Of a DNA stretch of 64,000 nt, positions 8,203-17,816 are shown piece after piece. The stretch covers positions 5,400 to 69,399 of the forward strand of contig JBBQWV010000021.1 in assembly GCA_038210275.1 (NCBI GenBank). Direction: 5' to 3'. A program made the position numbers and the translations under genes. Source of the DNA: PALSA-1296 sp038210275 (GTDB lineage: Bacteria > Bacteroidota > Ignavibacteria > Palsa-1295). Position 1 is the stretch's first letter. Every line of letters begins with the position of its first letter. Under the pieces are notes generated by a model. That model was given only the letters and a program-made list of their open reading frames with translations. It was not told the origin of the DNA and ran no database searches.

Positions 8203-10418
8203 AGAAGATACTCCTCATAGTTATTATTTTCTTTATCTTGGCAGACAATGCCTTAGCACAGTCAGGTCGTGTTGAAACAGATAATTTAAGTACTCTGCCG
8301 CTTTCTGGCTTTATCAAAGATAAAAAAACTCAGGAGCCAATTGGCGGAGCAACCATAGATATTCTTTCAAGGGATAAGCAATCACTTCGCAAACAGATCA
8401 CGAAAGTCAGCGGAGAGTTTCGCACAAAAAAAGATGGCGTTGCTTTTTTTCATATTACTTCACTTGGCTATAAAGATACAACAGTAACTCTACCGAACGG
8501 AAATAACCTTGTTGTATTTCTTGAGCAGAAGCCGCTTCTGGGAGAAGATATAATTGTCACGGCGCAAAAACATACAACGGCAACGCAAGACGTTCCGATT
8601 TCTATCAGCATTGCTAAATCAGAAGAGATCACCAGCCGCGCACCGGAGGCAATTGATTTTGCATTGCGGTATATTCCCGGAGTTACTGTTACTGAATCAC
8701 AAGTAAATATTCGCGGCTCATCAGGATATGCAAGGTCAGTCGGTTCGCGCGTATTATTTCTTCTCGATGGAATGCCTTTTCTCTCTGCCGATAATGGAGA
8801 TATAAAATTCGACGCTTTACCGATCATGAATGTTGATCATATCGAAGTTGTCAAGGGTGCAGGCTCAGCTCTTTACGGATCGAATGCTCTTGGTGGAGTC
8901 ATTAATGTCATTACGAGAAAACCAACCGATTCTCTTCACGGAGCGATCAGCGCAAATATCGGAACATACGATCAAGTAAAATATCTTGATTGGCGTATTC
9001 CAAGTGTTGGCAGAAAATTTGCTTCACTCGAAGGAGGCTTAACAGGTACGATCGGAGAAACCGGATTGCTCGGAAGTTTTGCCGCCAGAAGAAACGAAGG
9101 CTACCGCTTAGGAGATGACTCGTATAAGTCCAGCGGATTCGCAAAAGTGACAACGCCGCTTTCCGATCACGATAGATTTGAAACAAGTGTGCTGCTTGCC
9201 AATGAAAATCATGGCGGCTTTCTGTATTGGAAAGATATTAATCATGCCTTAATGCCCTCAGATTCGCTCGGAGCTGTGAACGGGCGAATTCATTCGTTCA
9301 AGGCAAATTTACAATCGTCCTTGCAAAGTATTTTAAGCGATCATTTTATTCTGACTTCGAGAGCAAGCATTCTTTATACTAATTTTTCAACTGATGCATC
9401 CGTGGTTGGAGGTCTTGACGGTCCTCATTCTAATGCTACAAATTATAATCTTCAATTTGAAGGAAATACCGATCTGCTTGATTCAGTCTATTTGACAACC
9501 GGCATTCTCGGACTTTATCAATCAGTAAATTCCGATCTCTTTCAGACACATCATGGAATTACACTCGGAGCTTTTGCACAAGCAGAATATAAAATTTCTC
9601 CTTTGATCTTTACTCTCGGAGTTCGTGCCGATGGAGTGCGATATGACGACTCGAATTCGCTCGGAAGTATTTCACCAAAATTCGGCGTGACATTCGATGT
9701 CGGAGATGGCTTGAATTTTCGAGGTTCGGTTGGCACAGGTTTTCGTGCTCCGACTATTGGAGAAAAATATATTGACCAAACTTTCAGCGGCTTCCATGTG
9801 ATTCCAAGTCCGGATCTTACTCCGGAAAAAAGTTATTCAACAGAGATCGGTGGAAGCTTTCGCACACAAAATATTTTTCTTGATGGCGCCATTTTCTATT
9901 CATCGTTCGATAATTTGATCGAGGCACATTTTGTCACCTCGAAAGGCACTGAAGCAATCCAGTTTGAGAATCTCACAAAAGCCGAAATATTCGGGCATGA
10001 AGAGGTCATTGAATTTTATCCTCTTTCGAATGACGATCTTTCGTTGCGTCTTGGTTATACCTACGTATTTCCTCGTGACAGAGTAACAAAACAAATTTTG
10101 AATTTCAGACCAAGACATTTATTGCAATCGCGTATTGAGACAAAACTTGGAGCATTCACCTTTTCATCGGATTTCAGATACATTTCGAAATACGAATCAG
10201 TTGATCCGATCCTGATTCAACAAGTCCCTGATGGCGCTTCGCGTGTTGATGCGTATATATTAGATGCGCGGATAGCTTATAAAGCGCTTGGACTCTTCGC
10301 AATGCCGGTCACATTCAGTTTCCAAGTACAGAATCTTTTGAATTATTATTACGTAGAGATCGTAGGTAATATTGCCCCCATCAGAAATTTTACACTAAGA
10401 GTCGAAACCGTATTTTAA
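8199..10418 (+). CDS. TonB-dependent outer-membrane receptor
   Basis: The 739-residue protein has a signal peptide ending in ADNALAQS. A carboxypeptidase-regulatory-like domain follows (GFIKDKKTQEPIGGATIDI, about residues 32-100). The plug domain includes RYIPGVTVTES, LFLLDGMPF and VVKGAGSALYGSNALGG. The rest is a 22-strand barrel-type region ending in FTLRVETVF, with the terminal phenylalanine used for barrel assembly. Such receptors import siderophores, vitamin B12 or glycans; the ligand cannot be told. It starts at GTG inside the stop of the upstream lipoprotein gene. Its TAA overlaps the ATG of the TatD-fusion gene by one base, so the three form an operon. Confidence 0.94.
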   Translation: MKKILLIVIIFFILADNALAQSGRVETDNLSTLPLSGFIKDKKTQEPIGGATIDILSRDKQSLRKQITKVSGEFRTKKDGVAFFHITSLGYKDTTVTLPNGNNLVVFLEQKPLLGEDIIVTAQKHTTATQDVPISISIAKSEEITSRAPEAIDFALRYIPGVTVTESQVNIRGSSGYARSVGSRVLFLLDGMPFLSADNGDIKFDALPIMNVDHIEVVKGAGSALYGSNALGGVINVITRKPTDSLHGAISANIGTYDQVKYLDWRIPSVGRKFASLEGGLTGTIGETGLLGSFAARRNEGYRLGDDSYKSSGFAKVTTPLSDHDRFETSVLLANENHGGFLYWKDINHALMPSDSLGAVNGRIHSFKANLQSSLQSILSDHFILTSRASILYTNFSTDASVVGGLDGPHSNATNYNLQFEGNTDLLDSVYLTTGILGLYQSVNSDLFQTHHGITLGAFAQAEYKISPLIFTLGVRADGVRYDDSNSLGSISPKFGVTFDVGDGLNFRGSVGTGFRAPTIGEKYIDQTFSGFHVIPSPDLTPEKSYSTEIGGSFRTQNIFLDGAIFYSSFDNLIEAHFVTSKGTEAIQFENLTKAEIFGHEEVIEFYPLSNDDLSLRLGYTYVFPRDRVTKQILNFRPRHLLQSRIETKLGAFTFSSDFRYISKYESVDPILIQQVPDGASRVDAYILDARIAYKALGLFAMPVTFSFQVQNLLNYYYVEIVGNIAPIRNFTLRVETVF

Positions 10419-12202
10419 TGATCGATACGCATTGCCATATCCAAACAGAACAATTTGATGCCGATAGGGAAGAAACCATTGCAAAAGCTGAAGCAGCCGG
10501 AGTAACGGATTTTATTGTTCCGGCAATTGACTTAGCAAGTTTTGATTCGACTCTTGCAATTGCCGCAAGCCGTGCAAATATTTATTGCGGGCTCGGAATT
10601 CACCCTCATAGTGCAAAAGAATGGAATGCTGAGGTTCGTAAAACAATAATCGATGAAATTGATAAGAATCCGAAAGTTGTTGCTGTCGGAGAAATTGGGC
10701 TTGATTATTATTATGACTTTTGTCCGAAGGAGCAGCAGATCAAAGCCTTCCGCGAACAGATTGAACTTGCTATTGAAAAGGGAAAGCCGATCATTATTCA
10801 CACCCGTGATTCTATAGATGAAACTCTTGGAATCTTAGAAGAGTATTATAAAAAAGCCCCATCTGAGGGAAATTTTGGGCAATTACATTGTTTCTCAGGT
10901 AATACTGAGCAAATGATGAGAGCCGTTTCACTCGGTTTTTGTGTTAGCTTTACAGGTAACATTACGTTTAAGAATTCAACTTTAACAGATGTTGTTCGTC
11001 AAACGCCGGATAATTCGTTCTTGATCGAAACGGATTCACCGTATCTTGCGCCTGTTCCCTTTAGGGGCAAGCGGAACAGTCCTGAGTATTTAGGACTTAT
11101 CGCAAAAAAGATCGCAGAAATTAAACAGAAGGATATTGAAGAAATAATGACTTTGACAACCCAAAACGCCAAACGACTATTCTTAAAGACAGCAGCAGTT
11201 GTTACGCTCCTCCTTGCATTTATTTTTTCAAGTTCGAGTGTGAAAGCGCAGACCGGAAGCAAACCGCCGGACTCGGTACTGACCAAAGATCGTCGCGAAG
11301 CTGAGGAGATCATCAAAAAGCAGCGTGATGTGCTAATGCGTGCTCAAGAAGAACGCCGTCAGGATTCCATCAAGACTGCCCAACGTGAGCAGGATGATCT
11401 GATGCGTGATGCAATGCTGCAAGCCCGCAAAGATTCGATCCGTGCTGTAGAGAAAATTGCCGACGAAGAACGTTCACGCGAACGTCTGAAAACTCCTATT
11501 GCCTGGAAAGCAATTGGAATTGGCGCAGGAATAGGTATAGGAAATCTCTCCGGCGTCAATCAAGGAAATCGAAATGCATTAGCGCCGACATCCGTCTTAG
11601 CGACTTCATTCTCCATTGGAACGGCGATAACAAGGGGTATTGATTTTGAATTTTCGTATAATTCATTTACTTTCGGCGACGATCTGACGAATGACAGGCT
11701 GTTTAAGACAGACCTCACGTCGCCTCCGAGTCACATCCCTGATCGCGGTGGGTTAAAGAGAAGCTATCTGACCCCTACTCACGAGGATATGGGGACGAAA
11801 TACCTTTCGTTTGATTTTCGATTTGTGATCAACCCCCGTAGCCCCGTTAAATTTTATGTCGGCTTAGGGTATATGCACGTTACTATCACTAGTACACAAG
11901 ACTACCATCAAGTTGATTCTGTCGATAATGCTTCTCCTATGATAGGTCCTACTAAGACCTTCAGCGGCTCTTTTAGCCGAGGAGGTATGAAGGGGCTTAT
12001 CGGAGCACGTCTTGATGTGGAGATAGGGGATAAACTAATTCTCACGCCATTTGCACAGATCGGCGCGGGCTTTCTCTTCACCGGGGATCCACAACCCCAA
12101 GGATTTGATTTTACAACTACTGCTGACCCCATTGTTTTTACGCATTTAAATGTCGGCGCAACTCTGTATTTCGGATGGTTCGGAGTGCAGCGATATAATT
12201 AG
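10418..12202 (+). CDS. TatD family metal nuclease fused to a secreted coiled-coil/barrel protein
   Basis: Residues 1-255 are a complete TatD hydrolase with metal ligands His5 and His7 (DTHCH), Glu92 (GEIGLDY), His128 (IIIHTRD), His157 and Asp206 (ETDSPYL). The domain ends at the canonical TatD terminus TTQNAKRLF. The frame then continues into what looks exactly like a signal peptide (LKTAAVVTLLLAFIF...VKAQ, residues 256-278). A charged coiled coil (about 290-360) and a beta-rich outer-membrane-like domain follow. No frameshift is needed, only a missing stop. An in-frame ATG at 11147 could start the second half separately. It is either a true fusion or two proteins from one frame. The TatD call is firm; the barrel call is by composition. 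Confidence 0.85.
   Translation: MIDTHCHIQTEQFDADREETIAKAEAAGVTDFIVPAIDLASFDSTLAIAASRANIYCGLGIHPHSAKEWNAEVRKTIIDEIDKNPKVVAVGEIGLDYYYDFCPKEQQIKAFREQIELAIEKGKPIIIHTRDSIDETLGILEEYYKKAPSEGNFGQLHCFSGNTEQMMRAVSLGFCVSFTGNITFKNSTLTDVVRQTPDNSFLIETDSPYLAPVPFRGKRNSPEYLGLIAKKIAEIKQKDIEEIMTLTTQNAKRLFLKTAAVVTLLLAFIFSSSSVKAQTGSKPPDSVLTKDRREAEEIIKKQRDVLMRAQEERRQDSIKTAQREQDDLMRDAMLQARKDSIRAVEKIADEERSRERLKTPIAWKAIGIGAGIGIGNLSGVNQGNRNALAPTSVLATSFSIGTAITRGIDFEFSYNSFTFGDDLTNDRLFKTDLTSPPSHIPDRGGLKRSYLTPTHEDMGTKYLSFDFRFVINPRSPVKFYVGLGYMHVTITSTQDYHQVDSVDNASPMIGPTKTFSGSFSRGGMKGLIGARLDVEIGDKLILTPFAQIGAGFLFTGDPQPQGFDFTTTADPIVFTHLNVGATLYFGWFGVQRYN
11147..12202 (+). other. Possible internal gene: secreted coiled-coil/outer-membrane protein
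   Basis: The ATG at 11147 lies inside the TatD end. Initiation here would give 351 residues with a normal-looking signal peptide: a basic n-region, a hydrophobic core, and cleavage after VKAQ. A purine-rich AGAAGGA lies 13 bases upstream. This would resolve the oddity of a cytoplasmic nuclease carrying an internal export signal, but it is inference. Confidence 0.45.
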
Positions 12203-12244
12203 GATTATTGGAAGAACGGCAATGGCTTACCAGGCTAAAATTTG

Positions 12245-14518
12245 ATGAAACCGGAAACTCTGATCCCGCCACTCCCTGATTCTTCACTGCCTCAATCTGG
12301 TGGAGAAGATGTCGGTGTTCAAAAAAAAGTTGCTGAAAGTGCGGATACATTTTACAAGGAAAAACTCGCTGAACTCCTCGAAGCCTGTCGCAAAAACCTA
12401 AAAAACTTTGATGAGGCAATGGTCACAAAGGCACTCCGCCTTTGCTACGATGCTCACAGAAACGACAGACGTGCCTCCGGCGAACCCTACTTCATCCATC
12501 CCTTTGCTGTTTCGATGATCGTTGCGCAGGAGATTCCGCTCGACGATGTTTCCGTTGCCTGCGCATTGCTGCATGATGTCGTCGAAGATACTGCCTATAG
12601 CCTCGAAGAGATTCGCGAGGAATTTGGCGACGAAGTTGCCGGAATCGTTGATGGAGCAACAAAGATCTCCGATATTTTCAAATCCCGCGAGATCACTCAA
12701 GCTGAATCGTATCGGAAGCTCATGCTTTCGATGGTTGATGATGTGCGCGTGATGCTCATTAAATTTGCCGACCGCCTGCATAATATGCGGACGATAGAAT
12801 ACCTCTCGCCTGAGCGCCAACTTCGTATGGCGAAAGAGACGCTTGATGTCTATGCGCCGTTTGCGCACCGCTTTGGTCTTGCAAAAGTCAAATGGGAATT
12901 AGAAGATCTTTCGTTCAAGGTTCTCAACCGCGAGGCGTATGACAATATCAAGAAAGTTCTTGTCGAAACTCGTGTCGAACGCGAGAACTACATCGCCGAA
13001 GTTGTGAATCCGATCAAGAAGGAATTAGAGAAAGAGGGATATAAATTCGAGATCGTCGGGAGACCAAAGCATATCTTTTCTATCTATAACAAGATGATCC
13101 GCCTCGGTAAACGAGTCGAAGATCTCTATGATCTTTTTGCCGTCCGTATCATTATTGATACCAAAAACGATAATGATTGCTTCTCGGTCTATGGAATCGT
13201 CTCCTCGATCTTTACCCCTGTGCCGGAGCGTTTCAAGAACTACATCTCTGTTCCAAAAAAGAACGGATATCAGTCTATTCATACAACCGTAATTGGTCCG
13301 ACTGGGAAGATGGTCGAAGTACAGATTCGCACGAAGGGTATGCACGAGATCGCCGAGAAAGGTGTTGCCGCCCATTGGAAATATAAGGAGAATATCACCA
13401 AGACTGACCCTGAAATTGAGGAGTGGGTAAAATGGGTTTCGGATGTCTTTGAGCAGCATGGTGATGATGCGCCAAAGGCATTGATGGAAAGTTTTAAGTT
13501 AAACCTTTATCAGGATGAAATATATGTATTTACGCCTAAGGGTGATCTGAAAATCCTGCCGAAAGGATCAACGATAGTTGACTTTGCTTTTGATATTCAT
13601 ACTCATGTAGGAATGAGGACGATCGGCGCAAAAGTCAATGGGAAGATCGTCCCGCTGCATACAAAACTTGTTTCAGGAAATCAGGTCGAGATCATTACTT
13701 CAAAGAGTCAGAGACCGAACCCGGACTGGGAGCAATTTGTCGTCACGCATAAGGCTCGCAACCAGATTCGCAAATTCCTCAATGAAGAGCAGCGGGTAAA
13801 AATATTAGAAGGCAAAGATATTCTCCAGAAACGTATGGCGAAAGCTAAACTGCACGTTAATGATGATACGCTAGCAAAATTTGCCACGACCACAAGCTCA
13901 GGAAATATCGGAAAGCTGCATCTGGCAATTGCAGATTCCAAAGTTGAGATCGAGGATATTATCGCAAAGCTACGCGATTTCTTAAAACCCGGAGGGCAGG
14001 AGAAGGAAAAAGAAATATCTGCTCCGAAAGACGCGCCATATCTTGAGGAATCTCGCAAACAGACCGGCATTCTCATACAAGGCAAACGCGATGACTTGCT
14101 TTATAGTTATGCAAAGTGTTGTACGCCTGTTCCAGGCGATGATGTTGTGGGAATTGTGACGATCGGGCATGGCGTAAAAATTCATCGGCGAAATTGCTAT
14201 AATATTTCGCAGATGCAGATTGATAATCGCAAAGAGCGGCTAATTGATGTCGAATGGCCCGGCACAGAAGATGCCGCAGATTATCTGGTGGGTATTCGCA
14301 TCTATGGAGAAGACCGTGCCGGAATGATAAGCGATCTGACTCATGTCATTTCGAGTTATAATAATACGAACATTCGCTCATTCAGTATTGATACAACCGA
14401 TCAAATGTTCGACGGTAAGATGACGGTCTTTGTAAAAAATACCTATCACTTAAGTCGTCTTCTCGAAAAATTGCGCCACGTTCGCGGCGTTACTTCAGCA
14501 GATAGATATGAAGAGTAA
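12245..14518 (+). CDS. rel: Bifunctional (p)ppGpp synthetase/hydrolase Rel
   Basis: This long RSH protein of about 757 residues has all four parts. The HD hydrolase domain shows YFIHPFAV, ALLHDVVED and KFADRLHNMRT. The synthetase domain shows GRPKHIFSIYNKM and VEDLYDLFAVRII. A TGS domain starts near DEIYVFTPKGDLKILPKG, and a C-terminal ACT domain begins near LVGIRIYGEDRAGM. The intact HD residues predict both synthesis and breakdown of the alarmone, hence Rel/SpoT rather than RelA. TTG at 12242 directly precedes the ATG at 12245, which I prefer. A hydrolase-only homologue is encoded at 5738-6358. Confidence 0.96.
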   Translation: MKPETLIPPLPDSSLPQSGGEDVGVQKKVAESADTFYKEKLAELLEACRKNLKNFDEAMVTKALRLCYDAHRNDRRASGEPYFIHPFAVSMIVAQEIPLDDVSVACALLHDVVEDTAYSLEEIREEFGDEVAGIVDGATKISDIFKSREITQAESYRKLMLSMVDDVRVMLIKFADRLHNMRTIEYLSPERQLRMAKETLDVYAPFAHRFGLAKVKWELEDLSFKVLNREAYDNIKKVLVETRVERENYIAEVVNPIKKELEKEGYKFEIVGRPKHIFSIYNKMIRLGKRVEDLYDLFAVRIIIDTKNDNDCFSVYGIVSSIFTPVPERFKNYISVPKKNGYQSIHTTVIGPTGKMVEVQIRTKGMHEIAEKGVAAHWKYKENITKTDPEIEEWVKWVSDVFEQHGDDAPKALMESFKLNLYQDEIYVFTPKGDLKILPKGSTIVDFAFDIHTHVGMRTIGAKVNGKIVPLHTKLVSGNQVEIITSKSQRPNPDWEQFVVTHKARNQIRKFLNEEQRVKILEGKDILQKRMAKAKLHVNDDTLAKFATTTSSGNIGKLHLAIADSKVEIEDIIAKLRDFLKPGGQEKEKEISAPKDAPYLEESRKQTGILIQGKRDDLLYSYAKCCTPVPGDDVVGIVTIGHGVKIHRRNCYNISQMQIDNRKERLIDVEWPGTEDAADYLVGIRIYGEDRAGMISDLTHVISSYNNTNIRSFSIDTTDQMFDGKMTVFVKNTYHLSRLLEKLRHVRGVTSADRYEE

Positions 14519-14579
14519 AGAGTTTCCCCTGCAACGCTATCGCGATTCAGACTACATTTAGAATGACAAGTTGACAACC

Positions 14580-15011
14580 ATGCTAATAACCACACGAGTA
14601 CTCGCAATTGATTACGGCTCCAAGCGTGTGGGGCTTGCCATAAGTGATGAACTCCGGATGCTTGCCCGTCCTATGGGAATTTTAGAAAATACGAATCGTC
14701 TGCAAAAAGAAATTCTGGCTCTGATCGAAAAAGAAAAAGTTGGCTGCGTTCTCCTCGGACTTCCCAGAACTCTTTCCGGAACCGACAGCGAATTCACTAC
14801 TACCGTCCGCGTCTTTGGCGAAAAACTTTTTGCAAAACTTGACGGAAAAAATATCGAGCATCACTTCCATGATGAACGTCTGACTTCAGTCATGGCAATA
14901 GCCAATATCTCCGAACAAGGTTTACCTAAATCCAAACGCGAAGAAAAATACAGGAGGGATGAAGAAGCGGCAAGAATTATTTTGCAAGAGTGGCTGAATG
15001 CAAATTCCTAA
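14580..15011 (+). CDS. ruvX: YqgF/RuvX putative pre-16S rRNA nuclease
   Basis: The 143-residue product is a compact RNase H-fold protein with the YqgF signature DYGSKRVGLAISD, the central GLPRTLSGTDSE segment and the C-terminal DERLTSVMA motif. This places catalytic acidic residues at the expected sites. Members process the 5' end of 16S rRNA or act as Holliday junction resolvase-like nucleases. ATG 14580 is preferred to TTG 14571 because the family core starts a few residues later. Its last 35 bp overlap the end of the convergent monooxygenase gene. Confidence 0.93.
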   Translation: MLITTRVLAIDYGSKRVGLAISDELRMLARPMGILENTNRLQKEILALIEKEKVGCVLLGLPRTLSGTDSEFTTTVRVFGEKLFAKLDGKNIEHHFHDERLTSVMAIANISEQGLPKSKREEKYRRDEEAARIILQEWLNANS

Positions 15012-16125
15012 ACTCCTCCACCTTCCCAACAAATTCCGGATCGCGCCCCCGAAGCTTTTCTTTAGTGAGTTTCTTGCTTCGCGTCATCATTGTATACGCC
15101 ATCTCGATCGGCGGTAAGTGCATATATTCTTTTAGGTTCTCAAAAAGAACGAGACTATCATAAGCGAATTGCTGATATTGCTCAACTTTAGGCTTTCGGA
15201 TCTCTTCATAATTCTTCAATGCCTCAGTAATATTTTCTTCAATTTTTAATTCATTAAAGAGAGCAATCGCATCTTCTAAAGCAAGCTTCGTTCCGCTTCC
15301 GATAGAGAAGTGTGCCGTATGTGCGGCATCGCCAAGTATCACAATGTTCTCATGTACCCAATGTTTATTCTTCACAAGAAGAAAATTTATCCAAACTGAT
15401 CGGTTCGAGAGAAGGGGATGACCATCGAGATCTTTCGCAAAAACTTTTTCGAGATATTCACGAGTCTCATCTTCAGTCATCGAAGCAAACCCTGCTTTTT
15501 CCCACGTATCTGGATCGCATTCAACAACGAACGTGCTGGTAGTCTTATTAAATTTATACGAATGCGATGCAAATACACCGGCTTCATCTTCACGAAAGGT
15601 AAGTGTCAGAGCATGAAAAAGCTGATTCGTCCCGAACCAAATATACTTATTAGTGCGCGAACTGAGTTCAGGTTCGAAGTAGGACGGATAATTTCTGCGA
15701 ATGGTACTATTCACGCCATCACAGACTATAATAAGGTCGGAGCCGGAAAAGTTATCAAGATTCGTGATCTCCTTATGATATTCTATTTTTACTCCGAGTT
15801 GCGCACATCTGGATTGAAGAATGTTCAGCATTCCCAAACGCGAGATTCCGGAGAATTTATTTCCGCCAATAGTAATGCGTTCATCTTTATGGATCACATC
15901 AACATTTTCCCAAGTCTCGAATTCTTTGGTGATCTCATCGTGCGAAATTTTATCGTACTCTTCAAGATACTGCAAAGTCCTGTCACTGAAAACTACTCCC
16001 CAACCAAATGTATCATTTGGTCCGTTGCGCTCTGTGACAATAATATTCCAATCGGGAAAGTTTTTCTTTGCAAGAATAGCGAAATATAATCCCGCAGGTC
16101 CGCCGCCAATAATGCTGATGTTCAT
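14977..16125 (-). CDS. FAD-dependent monooxygenase, aryl-CoA hydroxylase type
   Basis: The 382-residue protein is a flavin hydroxylase of the PHBH fold. GGGPAGLYFA near the N-terminus binds FAD, and GDAAHTAHFSIGSGTKLALEDA is the late FAD motif region. The C-terminal TRSKKLTKEKLRGRDPEF strongly recalls the N-terminal half of salicylyl-CoA 5-hydroxylase and anthraniloyl-CoA monooxygenase. The second, OYE-like half of anthraniloyl-CoA monooxygenase is absent. It lies 2 bp after the ATP-grasp gene, so the two are co-transcribed. Its 3' end overlaps ruvX by 35 bp. The exact aromatic substrate is unknown. Confidence 0.85.
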   Translation of the reverse strand: MNISIIGGGPAGLYFAILAKKNFPDWNIIVTERNGPNDTFGWGVVFSDRTLQYLEEYDKISHDEITKEFETWENVDVIHKDERITIGGNKFSGISRLGMLNILQSRCAQLGVKIEYHKEITNLDNFSGSDLIIVCDGVNSTIRRNYPSYFEPELSSRTNKYIWFGTNQLFHALTLTFREDEAGVFASHSYKFNKTTSTFVVECDPDTWEKAGFASMTEDETREYLEKVFAKDLDGHPLLSNRSVWINFLLVKNKHWVHENIVILGDAAHTAHFSIGSGTKLALEDAIALFNELKIEENITEALKNYEEIRKPKVEQYQQFAYDSLVLFENLKEYMHLPPIEMAYTMMTRSKKLTKEKLRGRDPEFVGKVEEFRNLHSATLAK

Positions 16126-16127
16126 GA

Positions 16128-17198
16128 TTAATTTTCGGTTGCTGCTGTGCGCTGCAATGCCAATTCAGTAATTTGTTTGAGTAAATTACTGAAAGAGATT
16201 TTCGCCGTCTCCGCGCTGCGCGCAATTCCTGTGCCTTCGGAAAGATTCGGATTTGGATTTACTTCGAGAATAAATAGCTCTCCTTTTTTATTAAGACGCA
16301 TATCAACTCGTGCATAATCCCTCGTCCCCATAATCTCTGCTGCATCAAGCGCGTATTGTTTTGCTTTCGTCGCAAGCGTAGCTGGAAGATCGGCGGGGCA
16401 ATTCGGAATTGTCGTATGATACGCGGGATGATGCGGATCCCACTTCGCCTGATAACTGACAATTTTATAAAGATCATCGGGCATATCGTCAAAAACAATT
16501 TCGGAGATCGGAAGCGCTCGGCGCTTTGCTCCATTGCCAAGAACGGCAACATTTAATTCGCGACCTTCAATATATTCTTCGACAAGAACGGACATCTTGA
16601 AATCCCACAACACAAATTCAACTCGTGCGCGAAGATCTTTCATGTTCGAAACAATACTTGCGTTTTCGATTCCTCCGGAGCCATCTTCGCAGGCAGGTTT
16701 AACAATAACCGGATATTTCAAGCGGTGACGTGCCGGGAAATCTGCCATCGTCCGAACGGTAAAAGAATTTGCGGTCGGCAGTCTATGAGAGCGAAGCAAT
16801 TCTTTTGCAAGCGGTTTATTCTGACACGTTGCAAGTGCAAGCGGCGGAGCGCCAGTATAAGGAACTTGAAGCAGATCAAAAAATGCAGCCACACACATTT
16901 CATTTTCCGGACGACCATGAAAAAATTCGATGAGATTAAATACGACATCAAATTTTCTCCGTGCCATAAAATTAAATAGGCGTTCGAAGCGATCTTTGAC
17001 ATTGTAGCTAATAACTTTATATCCTGCATCAACTAAAGCAGCTTCAATATTTGCATACTCCTGCTCCGCGGCTGTTTCATCAAGATCAAAATATGGAGTG
17101 AAGCCCAACGCTTCCGGCGAGAGATCAACAGGTGTATTTTTTACTTCACCGGTTGGAATGTCATTATATAAAAGCGCAACGATCGTTTGTTTTGCCAT
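16128..17198 (-). CDS. ATP-grasp ligase, D-alanine-D-alanine ligase-like
   Basis: The protein of about 356 residues has the D-Ala-D-Ala ligase layout. An N-terminal domain (ALLYNDIP) is followed by KYPVIVKPACEDGSGGI for ATP binding, VLVEEYIEGRELNVAV, and the metal-binding DYARVDMR and EVNPNPNLS. It ligates an amino acid or peptide to an acceptor using ATP. It is not placed among cell-wall genes, so a role outside peptidoglycan is possible. I prefer the ATG at 17198 (MAKQTIVALLYND) over the upstream in-frame ATG at 17228, which adds residues not expected in the family. It heads an operon with the downstream monooxygenase. Confidence 0.85.
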   Translation of the reverse strand: MAKQTIVALLYNDIPTGEVKNTPVDLSPEALGFTPYFDLDETAAEQEYANIEAALVDAGYKVISYNVKDRFERLFNFMARRKFDVVFNLIEFFHGRPENEMCVAAFFDLLQVPYTGAPPLALATCQNKPLAKELLRSHRLPTANSFTVRTMADFPARHRLKYPVIVKPACEDGSGGIENASIVSNMKDLRARVEFVLWDFKMSVLVEEYIEGRELNVAVLGNGAKRRALPISEIVFDDMPDDLYKIVSYQAKWDPHHPAYHTTIPNCPADLPATLATKAKQYALDAAEIMGTRDYARVDMRLNKKGELFILEVNPNPNLSEGTGIARSAETAKISFSNLLKQITELALQRTAATEN

Positions 17199-17295
17199 AA
17201 GGGATAGGTAATTCGTAGTGAGTACCATGTTGTATTTATTTCTAACAACTGGTTACTAACTACTGACAGTTTTTTTCTGTTACAACACTTCATCA

Positions 17296-17303
17296 CAAAA
17301 ATA
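17296..17303 (-). promoter_or_regulatory. -7 box TATTTTTG for the ATP-grasp/monooxygenase operon
   Basis: A consensus TAnnTTTG box on the minus strand lies about 95 bases upstream of the ATP-grasp start. No -33 TTG at the usual spacing was seen, so this is a moderate call. Confidence 0.4.
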
Positions 17304-17338
17304 CTTCATTATTTCATCAGCTAAGAAAAAAATGCAAT

Positions 17339-17680
17339 ATGAGCGAAGAAATTTTAATTACAGATTTTCTTGAAGTTGATATGCGAATAGGGAAAATCAT
17401 GACCGTTAATGATTTTCCAAAAGCAAAAAAACCTTCGTATCAATTGGCGATAGACTTTGGAAAAGAGATCGGAATAAAAAAATCAAGTGCACAAATAACG
17501 AAACTCTATTCCAAAGAAGAACTTATGGGAATGCTTGTCATTGCCGTCGTAAATTTTCCGCCGAGACAAATTGCAGATTTCATATCTGAAGTATTAGTCC
17601 TTGGAATTGAAAGAGGAGATGGGGAAGTGGTGCTGCTCATACCGGAGAGGGATGCTGAAGTGGGGATGAGGATTACATGA
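17339..17680 (+). CDS. csaA: CsaA-type tRNA-binding domain protein
   Basis: This 113-residue protein is one OB-fold tRNA-binding domain of the CsaA/EMAP-II type: DFLEVDMRIGKIM at the start, SAQITKLYSKEELMG in the middle and VLGIERGDGEVVLLIPE near the end. CsaA is a dimeric chaperone-like protein with proposed export and tRNA-binding roles. Its length matches the family. It is divergent from the ATP-grasp operon and is followed by a family A repeat. Confidence 0.93.
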   Translation: MSEEILITDFLEVDMRIGKIMTVNDFPKAKKPSYQLAIDFGKEIGIKKSSAQITKLYSKEELMGMLVIAVVNFPPRQIADFISEVLVLGIERGDGEVVLLIPERDAEVGMRIT

Positions 17681-17700
17681 ATATTTTTACAATGTCTTTG

Positions 17701-17807
17701 CTACGCCGGACTTTAGTGCGGAGTAGCAATCTAAAAACTTAAGAAGTGTAGCACCATTTAATTTTTAGATTGCCACGTCGTCCGCAAGCGGACTCCTCGC
17801 AATGACA
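17701..17807. repeat. Family A palindromic repeat, composite
   Basis: Two inverted half-elements (AGTAGCAATCTAAAAA and TTTTTAGATTGCCACG...CCTCGCAATGACAC) lie about 50 bp apart. The element fills the space between csaA and mazG, whose 3' ends converge here. Confidence 0.75.
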
Positions 17808-17816
17808 CCGGATAAA

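Noticed and set aside
15418..16089. 223-codon plus-strand frame
   Set aside because: It lies antisense to the monooxygenase gene, whose protein sequence is clearly conserved, and has no protein family features of its own.
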